Positions 47,401-52,765 of a stretch of DNA of 64,000 bases are shown piece by piece. The stretch spans positions 10,208,501 through 10,272,500 of the forward strand of contig CM066916.1 of the NCBI GenBank assembly GCA_033964015.1, read 5' to 3'. Position 1 is the first letter of the stretch; each line of letters starts with the position of its first letter. This stretch comes from Scolanthus callimorphus. Its lineage: Eukaryota; Cnidaria; Anthozoa; Actiniaria; Edwardsiidae. The notes below the pieces were generated by a model. That model had not been told where the DNA came from, searched no databases, and was given only the letters and a program-made list of their open reading frames with translations. Both the position numbers and the translations under genes were made by a program.

Positions 47401-47848
47401 AAATAGTAGAAAAATAATGCCAAACATTGTATTGCAACTTTTTATTTATCAGAGGCAAAGAGGAAATCTAAAAAGAAGCCCTCCAAATTCAGGACTGTCC
47501 AAAGAGGACTATGTGAGTAAACATACATTAAATGTGAAAAAGCCTTAAAATGCAGTTAATTGCAGCCAAAGACGCGTCAATTTAAGCAATTATTGGATGA
47601 GGTTTTCGTGATATCAAGAATAAACAAGTAGACAAGTGGAATCAAGCGAGGCAGGTCCTCATTTTAGAGCCATGCCTTAATGCCACTGAGTTGTTAAAAA
47701 AACTTCTACAGATTTTGAAATTGACATTTTTGCATATAATATGATTATTGAAAATGTCATTTTTGATTTTTTGTTTCTAGTTGGATTTGGAAGTCAGGGG
47801 AGTATAGACGATGGAGAGGGAAGTTTGACGATGATACGCGACCTCTGA
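20408..47848 (+). CDS. ANKRD55: ANKRD55-like ankyrin-repeat protein, 15 exons
   Basis: Fifteen coding exons with matching phases give about 776 residues. Exons 2-8 encode roughly eight ankyrin repeats. Landmarks matching ANKRD55 are GRTPLAIAAYQ, then GANSTIVDNCGRLPLHAAT, GMTALHWSAF, GKTPIHYAAAAGH and VPLHWAAATGH, in the same order and spacing. Exons 9-15 encode a Ser/Pro-rich, disordered tail with a basic KRKSKKK patch. Human ANKRD55 has been linked to ciliary transport and is an autoimmune-risk locus; the tail here is not alignable by eye. Oddities: a GC-AG intron 2, a one-base loss in exon 6 that puts a stop at 30825, and a tandemly amplified end of exon 13. Inversin-type proteins are a weaker alternative, since no IQ motif is seen. 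Confidence 0.8.
22040..22102. repeat. 63-bp palindrome GCTACTCACTATCTATTACG
   Basis: The left arm GCTACTCACTATCTATTACG is exactly mirrored at 22083-22102. The centre repeats the same arm again (TACTCACTATCTATCACG). It is intronic in the ankyrin gene. Confidence 0.75.
22218..22456. repeat. Two direct repeats of about 85 bp
   Basis: ACTCGTAGTCTAATTGTTAA ... ACATTCAACCATGCAAAAT occurs at 22225 and again at 22378, nearly unchanged. Confidence 0.75.
22473..23055. mobile_element. Long-TIR element ending about 40 bp before exon 2
   Basis: The left arm with CCAGCTCGTCTCCTTGCAGG, GCAAAAGCCGACACCAC and CAAACATTCCATACTGATG is mirrored on the right by CATCAGTATGGAATGTTTGG, GTGGTGTCGGCTTTCGCAG and GGGAGCTCTGGGTACAAGAA. 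It is about 580 bp with arms of about 200 bp. The ends match the MITE at 6248-6480, so this is a longer member of that family. A C run of about 19 lies in the right arm. Confidence 0.75.
23095..23211 (+). CDS. ANKRD55: ANKRD55-like exon 2
   Basis: Starts at GGCCAG|GTGTTG (phase 1) or nine bases later at TTGCAG|GATATG; both keep frame. It encodes ...YDHIEQTQALM then HELVHAGDITALKEEFQRDK, the first half of an ankyrin repeat. It ends phase 1 at GATAAAG|GCAAGT, a GC donor. Confidence 0.75.
23908..24065 (+). CDS. ANKRD55: ANKRD55-like exon 3
   Basis: Acceptor TTGTTCAGCAG|GC; phase 1 in, phase 0 out at TACCAG|GTAATA. It encodes the second ankyrin repeat with EGMTPLFVGVSTGNLELVQF and the start of the third (GRTPLAIAAYQ). 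Confidence 0.85.
24408..24607. mobile_element. MITE family A, copy 1
   Basis: TGTGTGTTTCCAAAAAATAT at the left is mirrored by ATATTTTTTGGAAACACACA at the right. The interior carries two GGAAATTCCAGAGGGG units and GGTCAATTTACCTGATCTTT. Other copies are at 60867-61056 and about 61601-61789. Confidence 0.85.
24912..24962. repeat. Fragment of GGGGCGTAGCCAGGA-type repeat
   Basis: CAGGGGCGTAGCCAGGATTT, then AAGGGGGGTCA, resembles one end of the CAGGGGCGGATCCAG elements seen at 12750 and 60785. No partner end is visible. Confidence 0.4.
25140..26290. mobile_element. 1.15-kb long-TIR element with heptamer arrays in both ends
   Basis: Both ends begin CGGCGGGTCTCATTTGCAGG (right end inverted, lacking the first T). 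Each then has a (CAGGTCG)n array (25164-25220; 26184-26275), then about 270 bp of mirrored sequence including CAGACTCCTGTAGTGGTTCT and ATACATACATCAGCAGCATA. TACATGTAT flanks both sides (25131-25139, 26291-26299), a possible 9-bp target duplication as in Mutator-like elements. This is ambiguous because the word is nearly palindromic. The interior (about 25480-25930) has no transposase. Confidence 0.8.
26673..26782 (+). CDS. ANKRD55: ANKRD55-like exon 4
   Basis: Acceptor TTTTGTCTCCAG|GGTTGG, phase 0; ends phase 2 at GGAAG|GTAGGC. It encodes GWNDGVYYLLALGANSTIVD then NCGRLPLHAATYYSSG, two ankyrin helices matching ANKRD55 closely. Confidence 0.85.
27108..27485. mobile_element. MITE family B, complete copy
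   Basis: TACCGTCGGTTGTAGCTACC at the left is mirrored by ATGCAACCGACGGTA at the right. The arms continue through ACATGTTCTGTCGGCACG and CGAAACTTC. It is 378 bp; a truncated copy sits at 35994-36293. Confidence 0.8.
27827..27875. repeat. 49-bp palindrome ATGAGACCGGTACGAACTCA
   Basis: Nearly perfect hairpin. A second copy with the same sequence and symmetry lies at 29225-29272, and a looser relative (ATGAGGCCGGT ... ACCGGTCTCACG) at about 27898-27990. Confidence 0.75.
28017..28572. mobile_element. MITE with GGGCCCTGTTTATATG ends
   Basis: CTTAAGGCCCTGTTTATATG (28017) is mirrored by CATATAAACGGGCCCTAAG (ending 28572). It contains repeated CCCGGGAAGAAGGG / TTGTCCCGGG blocks in both orientations, so it can form several nested hairpins. 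Confidence 0.75.
29225..29272. repeat. Second copy of the ATGAGACCGGT palindrome
   Basis: ATGAGACCGGTAAGAACTCA mirrored by TGAGTTCGTACCGGTCTCAT. It shares the flank GTGATTAC with the copy at 27827. Confidence 0.75.
29392..29452 (+). CDS. ANKRD55: ANKRD55-like exon 5
   Basis: Acceptor TTGCTTTCTAG|GACGG completes an Arg codon (phase 2). It encodes RTVEILLQHLPGEFIDKPDS plus E and ends phase 0 at GAA|GTAAGT. Confidence 0.8.
29703..29830 (+). CDS. ANKRD55: ANKRD55-like exon 6 with a one-base gap
   Basis: Acceptor TTCCAG|GGTATG. GMTALHWSAFM is read up to 29735, then only two bases (29736-29737) precede RAEHIKLLTDHGAELVARD and GKTSLHWAAQ in the next frame. The 128-bp length breaks the phase; 129 would restore agreement with exons 5 and 7. 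As assembled, translation would stop at 30825-30827 in exon 7. Confidence 0.8.
29863..30219. mobile_element. MITE with TTTCACACTAGTGA ends
   Basis: GCGGTTTCACACTAGTGA near 29863 is mirrored by TCGCTAGTGTGAAAATTG near 30219. AGACGGAC/GTCCGTCT and TCGTCTGGACGA blocks extend the symmetry. It starts about 32 bp after the exon 6 donor. Confidence 0.65.
30800..30984 (+). CDS. ANKRD55: ANKRD55-like exon 7
   Basis: Acceptor TACACTGCAG|AACGG, phase 0; ends phase 2 at AATAG|GTAGGA. It encodes NGSVACCQVILNTLSGQHLL then GKDFSGKTPIHYAAAAGHLD and onward, two ankyrin repeats in the expected ANKRD55 order. Confidence 0.85.
30997..31158. mobile_element. MITE 12 bp downstream of the exon 7 donor
   Basis: GGGAAATTTTGCAGAAAC then CATGAGAAAAGCTGATTT is mirrored by AAATCAGCTTTTCTTATGAA then GTTTCTGAAAAAGTTCCC. 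About 160 bp. Confidence 0.65.
32242..32447 (+). CDS. ANKRD55: ANKRD55-like exon 8
   Basis: Acceptor GGTTGAAG|GGTTCC (weak tract), completing Arg (phase 2). It encodes VPLHWAAATGHVRCVAALLR, then HGATPIMYAHQGQHKLCCQI, the last ankyrin repeats, and ends phase 1 at ACCG|GTAAGA. Confidence 0.85.
32448..35616. other. Ankyrin-gene intron 8, no other feature seen
   Basis: About 3.2 kb of AT-rich intron. I found no internal gene, and no inverted-repeat element as clear as those in the neighbouring introns. Confidence 0.4.
35617..35925 (+). CDS. ANKRD55: ANKRD55-like exon 9
   Basis: Acceptor TTGTATTCCAG|TCGAAA, phase 1 in and out; donor GCAG|GTAAGG. It encodes a Pro/Ser-rich linker with SPSGSPTSSPRIRTPSPVRP and several SP/TP sites, likely disordered and phosphorylatable. 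Confidence 0.8.
35994..36293. mobile_element. MITE family B, truncated copy
   Basis: Matches 27108-27485 from the outer TACCCGTC end through ACATGTTCTGTCGGCACG to TTCAACTGTC, then stops. The distal arm is missing and is replaced by a fragment (GATCTGAAATGGGCACAACA) that matches one end of the element at 44256. Confidence 0.75.
36372..37030. repeat. Tandem repeat, five units of about 128-146 bp
   Basis: Each unit contains CACCCGTGATTTTACA, CGCTCTCTC, CTAACGCTTCARTGC and GAAGTTTGAAGG. CGTGATTTT falls at about 36450, 36596, 36725, 36857 and 36985. The first units also share TATAAAAATCC. Confidence 0.8.
37832..37986. mobile_element. Palindromic MITE, GTTCCGCCAGT ends
   Basis: GTTCCGCCAGTTAAACCATA is mirrored by TATGACTGGCGGAAC. 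The inner arms carry AGCCAATCAGGTTCTTGC and CCAGTCAACTG. A shorter relative is at 39976-40061. Confidence 0.75.
39461..39594. mobile_element. MITE family C, copy 1
   Basis: CAGCTCTCGTAAGATCTAAG is mirrored by AAGATCTTCCGAGAAGCTG. The same element lies inverted at 43878-44012, sharing CCTATCCAATCACA and the CCTCTATTGTTTTGCA block. Confidence 0.8.
39976..40061. repeat. Palindrome related to 37832-37986
   Basis: TAAGCCAATCAGGTTCTTGC is mirrored by ACCTGATTGGCTTA, with GCAGTCAACTGACTGC at the centre. Confidence 0.7.
40533..40738 (+). CDS. ANKRD55: ANKRD55-like exon 10
   Basis: Acceptor TTTCTTATTTCAG|TTACC, phase 1 in, phase 0 out at GAG|GTAAAA. It encodes an acidic Ser-rich segment (DGDSAGYSSEDEARYPPQM) then a Pro-rich stretch. 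Confidence 0.75.
41135..42086. mobile_element. Candidate 0.95-kb inverted-repeat element
   Basis: CATTACCAGCAATGCGAGAC at 41135 is mirrored by GTCTCAGATTGCTGGTAATG ending near 42086. The arms stay partly similar for about 45 bp. The interior has no coding capacity. Confidence 0.5.
42243..43170. repeat. Polypyrimidine tract with five units of about 116 bp
   Basis: About 900 bp almost purely C and T on this strand. The first 580 bp are tandem units containing CGCCTCCTTATCCTGCTCATCC, TTCACTCTCTTTCG and CTCGTCCTTGTTCCCCTCC. It is strongly strand-asymmetric. Open frames through it are a by-product of the composition. Confidence 0.85.
43434..43852 (+). CDS. ANKRD55: ANKRD55-like exon 11
   Basis: Acceptor GTTCTTTACAG|GGAAAT, phase 0; donor TCTGG|GTAAGT, phase 2. 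The largest exon, 139 codons, Pro/Ser/Lys-rich with a duplicated KQHSPPAKQHSP and DFSKLWAKKGKKPDPLKPK near its end. Confidence 0.75.
43878..44012. mobile_element. MITE family C, inverted copy 26 bp after exon 11
   Basis: CAGCTTCTCGGAAGATCTTA mirrored by TAGATCTTACGAGAGCTG. Opposite in orientation to the copy at 39461, about 4.4 kb away, so the two could pair in the pre-mRNA. Confidence 0.8.
44256..44436. mobile_element. MITE with 36-bp near-perfect TIRs
   Basis: TTTACCTTGGGCGTAATATT ... CATTTCAGATCAC is mirrored by GTGATCTGAAATGGGACAAC ... CAAGGTAAAA with very few mismatches. One end also appears alone near 36298. Confidence 0.8.
44935..45051 (+). CDS. ANKRD55: ANKRD55-like exon 12
   Basis: Acceptor TTTGCTCATTACAG|ACTAAG, phase 2 in and out; donor CAATT|GTGAGC. 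It encodes LRVMNRSLSIPEESRTSTTT then FRGASGYSEKQEKLEYRQ. Confidence 0.7.
45513..45737 (+). mobile_element. MITE, second copy of the 11115-11345 element
   Basis: TTAAAGAGCCCGTGTCAGCC begins it and GGCACTGGCTCATTAA ends it. It shares CGATGGAAATGGATGCTTTC and CGACTTGGTATGTTGCTA with the other copy, in opposite orientation. It ends about 130 bp before exon 13. Confidence 0.75.
45870..46009 (+). CDS. ANKRD55: ANKRD55-like exon 13, 3' half tandemly repeated
   Basis: Acceptor TATTCCTTTCAG|TGACTC, phase 2 in; donor CAAATAG|GTGAGA, phase 1 out. It encodes FDSDSEWSRKQKDKQSPASS, then a segment read from unit 1 of the 89-bp repeat (GQILPVISKDKTNNRVTQVQ and on). An alternative donor, CAA|GTACAG, lies 35 bp earlier but would not match the next exon's phase. 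Confidence 0.65.
45937..46466. repeat. 89-bp minisatellite derived from exon 13 plus donor, six units
   Basis: CTCCCTGTTATCTCAAAAG starts units at 45937, 46026, 46115, 46203, 46292 and 46381. The third unit is one base short. Every unit keeps CAAATAGGTGAGA or the GTGACA variant, that is, a copy of the exon 13 splice donor. Units are almost identical, implying recent amplification. Confidence 0.9.
46467..46570. repeat. (GATAAC)n and (ATA)n microsatellite
   Basis: About 13 ATAACG hexamers with one ATAACC variant, ending in ATAATA units. It follows directly on the 89-bp minisatellite and runs into TTTATTATTTATATAGCGCA, a module often found next to such repeats in marine invertebrates. Confidence 0.9.
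47012..47338. mobile_element. MITE with GGAAGAGGTCAAAACAACGG ends
   Basis: GGGAAGAGGTCAAAACAACG at the left is mirrored by CGTTGTTTTTACCTCTTTCC at the right. The arms continue through GTATCCAG and the GGGTACC/GGTACCC blocks. It ends about 114 bp before exon 14. Confidence 0.75.
47453..47512 (+). CDS. ANKRD55: ANKRD55-like exon 14
   Basis: Acceptor TTTATTTATCAG|AGGC, phase 1 in; donor CTAT|GTGAGT, phase 1 out. It encodes EAKRKSKKKPSKFRTVQRGL, a strongly basic stretch that could act in nuclear targeting or membrane/RNA contact (inference). Confidence 0.65.
47781..47848 (+). CDS. ANKRD55: ANKRD55-like terminal exon 15
   Basis: Acceptor TTTTGTTTCTAG|TTGG, phase 1. It encodes FGFGSQGSIDDGEGSLTMIR then DL and TGA at 47846-47848. 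Another reading (phase 0) would end at a TAG at 47805, but it disagrees with the exon 13-14 phases. Confidence 0.6.
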
Positions 47849-48548
47849 AAAGTTCCGAGAAAAAGGAGAAGAAGAAAGTCCGGAAAGTCATGAGCTGGAA
47901 CACATAAACTACCGGAACATACAATGTGAGGAATTCCGCATTTCCGGGGTGGAATATGTGATCGGTCATGAGAAAAAGGGTAACAAGCCCTTGTTGAACT
48001 CTTGTCTCATGTGGAACAGCTTAATGAACACATGGAATATAAATCAGGAGCCGTACGAATTTTAACGTTTGCAGCAGCGGAAAATCCTGCCTAATAAGGA
48101 GGAATATTTGATCAACTGAGAAGAGTTCTCGTTCGAGAGAAAGGTCTACCACAATGTTGAATCGAGCATTATTGTTTTTGTTTGGAAACTCCTTTTCTTG
48201 TCAAGAAGCTTTTCGGAAAACGCCGGGGCATTTGGATACTGGTGTTGCGTTTCCTTGTATAATCAGGCCGAAATTTTGATGCAACATGTGAATGATACGG
48301 GAGATCTGATTGCGGACGTGAAATAGAACGTGTGTGAAATAGAACGTCTGATCCACTTTGCGGCAAAAAAGATAAAGCATTCTCAGAGATGAGAGAATCA
48401 GATTGAACTCCTATCTGATATGAGCTATCTGATCTGTCATAAGCCAATTAGGGAATCAAAATATTGCCGCTGTTGAATATATAGTAATTCAATTGGAAAT
48501 AGCGCCATCATTAATATGGCGCGAGGAACGATCTTTGATTAAAAATGA

Positions 48549-48554
48549 AATAAA
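48549..48554 (+). terminator. Possible polyadenylation signal AATAAA
   Basis: First AATAAA hexamer downstream of the ankyrin-gene stop, about 700 bp away. It is compatible with a 3' UTR of that length but unsupported otherwise. Confidence 0.25.
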
Positions 48555-50360
48555 TATATCTTATTAGACGTTTTTTCATGAAATACGGGCGGATATTTTA
48601 CGAGTTGCGGACGTATGTTTCCGAGCCCCATCGCTTATGAGTTACGACGAACAGAAATATTTTCTTTCGTTAGTCAAGATTCACTAGAAACGTAGATGTT
48701 TTGAATAGCAGACGATCGGGAAGCCATTTCAAGTGCGCGCTCAAAACCGGTTCGTAACCGGTTAATACGGCTTTTGCTGTGTAAAACGGCTCCATATCTC
48801 ATTCAATTTGACGTTATATGGTAAAATGACGTCACAGTCGTATAATAATTTTATGAACTGCCATTAAGATTTGCCATGCTTCAAGATTTGGATCAGAAAT
48901 CCAATGATAAGATACATGAATTTTGATTCAAATTGCGCACTGCCGTCGTTGGCGAAAGAATAATGCCGAAAACAATATTCTTCTCCCTTGATGAATGTGC
49001 TATGAACAGATAAAAGCAGAAGTTGCAGAAGCAGAAGCAGAAGTTTTGCAGAAGTTGTGTTGTTTGTTTGATAATGACTTTTCTAGTGAAATGTAGTAGC
49101 ACCCGTATCCAAGAGATACTATTTGTGATATTACAGAAAAAAATAAATTAATTTAAATTAAATCTTTATTGAATCTCTTTTTTTTTCATCGTATGATGAC
49201 CATTTGTTGTATATAAAATAGGGCTTTGTGACCTGTTGATCAAACTCGGAAGGCCTTTGTTCTGAAAGCCCGTGCATACCTTCACATAGCCTATGACGTC
49301 ACTTCCCGTTTTCCATTTTACGTTTGGTTGTACTCAGCTGATTTTTGGGTAAGGGTGTGCCGCCGAGGTCTCCAAAATCTGACCCTATCAGAGACCAAAA
49401 ATCCTCGTTTTTTTATACCGCTACAATAGACTACAATTTAAATTGTATACCCTACCGCAGACGTAAAATTAGTCACCAGGGTGATAGTTGGTCACGATCA
49501 AAGCGGAATTTTGTTAATCATGTAAAGGTTTTAGAACACAAGGAATTCGAACGGAAATCTAATCGAAACGAGCAAAACTTGTGCGGACTCGTATCCTGCC
49601 TAAATATATGCGCGCGCTGGAATTTATTCATGAGCCCACATTGTAAAATCTATATGTACAGCTGACTTTTGTGTAAAAGCTGCAGTCAAATTCCAAATTG
49701 CGTGATCTTTTCGATGCGAAGCGAGAATTCGAATAGTGTTTACGATTCAGATAACACATCGAGGCAATGATTCCGAAGCGATAATAGCATATTTGAACAA
49801 GAGAAAATGATATATTTTCTTTTGATTTGTATTATTAAAAGAAAATATTGTGTATGTTTTCAGAAACTCCGCGATTTTCTGATGTGCGCACTCTTTTAAG
49901 TTTCTGAATGTTTTTGTGATAGAGCCATCTTCGGAGACCCTTAAGCTTGGTGCAAACTGCGCTTGTACAAATTTATTGCGGCCAAGACTAGAGGCGATTT
50001 CTTGGATTTTTCTAAACTAATCAACTGAAAATGCGGCTTACGTAATGTCAGGAAACACACAAATAGGGAGTTAAGAATACTTGGAACCTTCGAGTACCAG
50101 CACTCCAGGCAATGACTTCATCACCGCTGGTGACAATAACTTCGCAAGCCATCCAGCTATGAAACTTTTTTATTGCAAATCAATCCATTTACATCAGTGC
50201 TATGTTTTTATAGTGCTATGTTTTTATGTTATAATCTTCCCTAAATCTGCTTCGTTATGGCGCTGGCTATACTAGGAACCTAACTCGAAAAGCAATTACT
50301 ACTAATTAGACTCTAGCCATTTCCGGTCATATATTTCTATTGATGTTTCTCGTTCATATT
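48555..50360. other. Intergenic stretch, no gene
   Basis: Contains an (AAGCAG)-like run near 49015-49050. A segment at 49374-49466 (CCCTATCAGAGACC ... ATACCCTACCGCAGAC) is repeated in the same orientation at about 52090-52140. I see no gene. Confidence 0.4.
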
Positions 50361-51650
50361 CAGTATGTTGGACATAAATTCCAAGAACCACTCTACGGCG
50401 ATACGAACGAATGTAGATAGCAGAATATCTGTGCTGACTCTAATCATATGGTACTTAGTGCAGTTTTTCCACAACAAAATATTTAACTTTCACCTGAATA
50501 ATTACTAGCAATGCATTGTTAATTTCAAGTTGGCAAGCGAAGAATACTTGAAATCTCGAAATGCTTTTCCTTGAAAAATTCAAATGTTTCATATCTCCAA
50601 TGCGTCAAAGTCCTCGTAGCATTCTATTCCATACGACTTTCAGTTTCCACTGCTTTAAATCTGTTAAATCGAGTCACGGATCAGCGACGATCTCTGAATG
50701 AATTTTTTGGAGTGTAATTGCAAATGACATTGCTGCACTGTAGTAGGAAGAATACTTATTTGAATGAATTTTTTTCAGTATGTTGGACACAAATTCCAAG
50801 AACCATTCCACGTCGATACGAATGAATGTAGATGGTAGAATGTATGTGCCGACTCTCGTCATGGTACTTGGTTCAGTTTTTCCACAAGAAAGTATTTAAT
50901 TTTTACCTGAATAATTTTTGCCATAACATTGCTAATTTCAAGATGCAAGCAAACAATACACTTGAAATTTCGATATGCTTTTTCTTGGAAAATTCAAATC
51001 TTTCATATCTCCAATGTCTCAAAGCATTCCCTGCTACTTTCTACTGCTTTAAATCGAGTTTCGGATCAGCGAGTATCTCTGATTGAATTTTTTTCGAGTG
51101 TAAATGTAAATGACATCGCTACACTGTAGGAAGAATACTTATTTGAAGAATACTTATTTGAATGAAATAATTTTTTTCAGTATGTTGGACACAAATTCCA
51201 AGAACAACTCCACGGCGATACGAATGAATGTAGATGGTAGAATGTCTGTGCCGACTCTCGTCGTGGTACTTGGTTCAGTTTTTCCACAATAAACTATTTA
51301 ATTTTGACCTGAATAATTATTGCTACAACATTGTCAATTTCCAGATGGCAAGTACTACACAGAAATTTCAGCATAATACACTTTCGTGATGCTTTTTCTG
51401 GGTAAATAATATCTTCTACACCTCGAAGCATTACATGTGACTTTCCATTGCTGTTCAAAGTGCCTCGGATCAGCGAGGGTCACTGAATGAATGTTTTTCA
51501 TTCGAAATACAATTAGAAACGACCGCTTGAAGAAAATAAATTTCTTAAATAACTTCGACACAAATTCCAAAAGTCACTCCACTTTTGCTTGAATCCTCCA
51601 AGGAAAACTGAATGTATTTGGAATTTCTAGCGTGGTACTTGGTTCAGTTT
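50361..51650. repeat. Satellite-like tandem repeat, four units of about 370-415 bp
   Basis: CAGTATGTTGGACAYAAATTCCAAGAACC-type starts occur at 50361, 50776 and 51178, and a diverged one near 51547. Each unit goes on with CGGCGATACGAATGAATGTAGA, GGTACTTGGTTCAGTTTTTC and CGGATCAGCGA. No coding signal. Confidence 0.85.
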
Positions 51651-52087
51651 TCGAGGAATGAGACGTCAAAATATCCTCTCTCGAATCACATGGCTCATCT
51701 TGCGAAAATATCTCAGGAATATTCAGTGAGTTAAAACGCGATCCCGGGAAAATGCAAAGCTTCATCATTGTGCTCGATACAAAGTACGGATGTTCATCAA
51801 GATTAGTTGAAGTTTTCAGCTTTCCTCGTTTCTCCGATCAGCTAAAATATAATTATAAAACTCCGCTGTCGTTGCCGACACATTTCAAACAGAATTGCAA
51901 CTTCGGAGTTTGACTGTGGGGAGGGGGGTTATTTTCTCTTACTGCGCATGCGAAATAACAGCAGGTCAGCAGCTTCACTGAGGGCTCAGCTCAAGATTAG
52001 TTTGCGAAGCGATGTACGGCTGGAATTCCTTGTGAGAATGGCGCAGCTTTGATGTAAATTTGTTTGTAGGGTAGCCATACAGAAAAA

Positions 52088-52180
52088 CATACCCTATCAG
52101 AGATCAAACAAGCGAAAAACATACCCTACCACAGACCTCAGGATCCCAAAAATCATACCCTGTATGGTGGCACATACTTC
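52088..52180. repeat. CATACCCTATC / CATACCCTACC repeat block
   Basis: AAACATACCCTATCAGAGAT, then CATACCCTACCACAGACC, then CATACCCTGTATGGTG. A direct copy of the first part lies at 49374-49466, on the far side of the 410-bp satellite. Confidence 0.5.
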
Positions 52181-52530
52181 TTTACCATATATGAGGGAGG
52201 GGGTGAAGAAGAATGTAAAGGTAAAGTTTGAACAATACAAGTTTATAAAGAGAAAGTGGCTAACCAGAGCTCTGGAGTTGTGGTTGGTTTTGGGGCGTTG
52301 TTAGCAGTGTTGTTTCCTTGCAGGACAAACCGGTAAGAATATCATGTACAAAAGAAAATCAGCATTTTATACCGAGGCAAGAATTGAAAATTGCATACCC
52401 TGTTTGTGTGTGCCAAATGCGCATATCTCCCTAAATGTTTTCCCCTAATCTAGTAGAAAACACGTATTTTGAATAGAAAGTTGTCCCGTTCCAGTGTACC
52501 TCTAATGTTGTAGTCTAGATTCTTTCTGAC

Positions 52531-52765
52531 TCAGTTCATTTCTTGAATCCAAGTATTAAAAAGTCCTGGCACCTTTGCTTCCATGATCGCTGTATAAGTA
52601 GTTGTCTTGGCTAATACTGGTGGTTTGTTTAACACTTGAAACAGTGCTGTGCCATTCACGTTTTCCTGACCGATAGCCTTTAAGGACTTAATAGCAGGGT
52701 CCCTGCGATCATCTGAGGGGGGTGGGGTGGTCCAGTGGTCATAATTAGTCTCCACAAGAAACCAT
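52531..52765 (-). CDS. NAAA: NAAA left copy, exon 3
   Basis: Acceptor TTTTTCTCAG|ATGG completes an Arg codon. It encodes WFLVETNYDHWTTPPPSDDR and the C-terminus ending QEMN. Protein-identical to the right copy. Confidence 0.9.

Noticed and set aside
47455..47807. Alternative ankyrin-gene ending (QRGNLKRSPPNSG, then LDLEVRGV and TAG)
   Set aside because: Requires skipping exon 13 and a weaker acceptor; the reading EAKRKSKKKPSKF with exon 13 keeps all phases.
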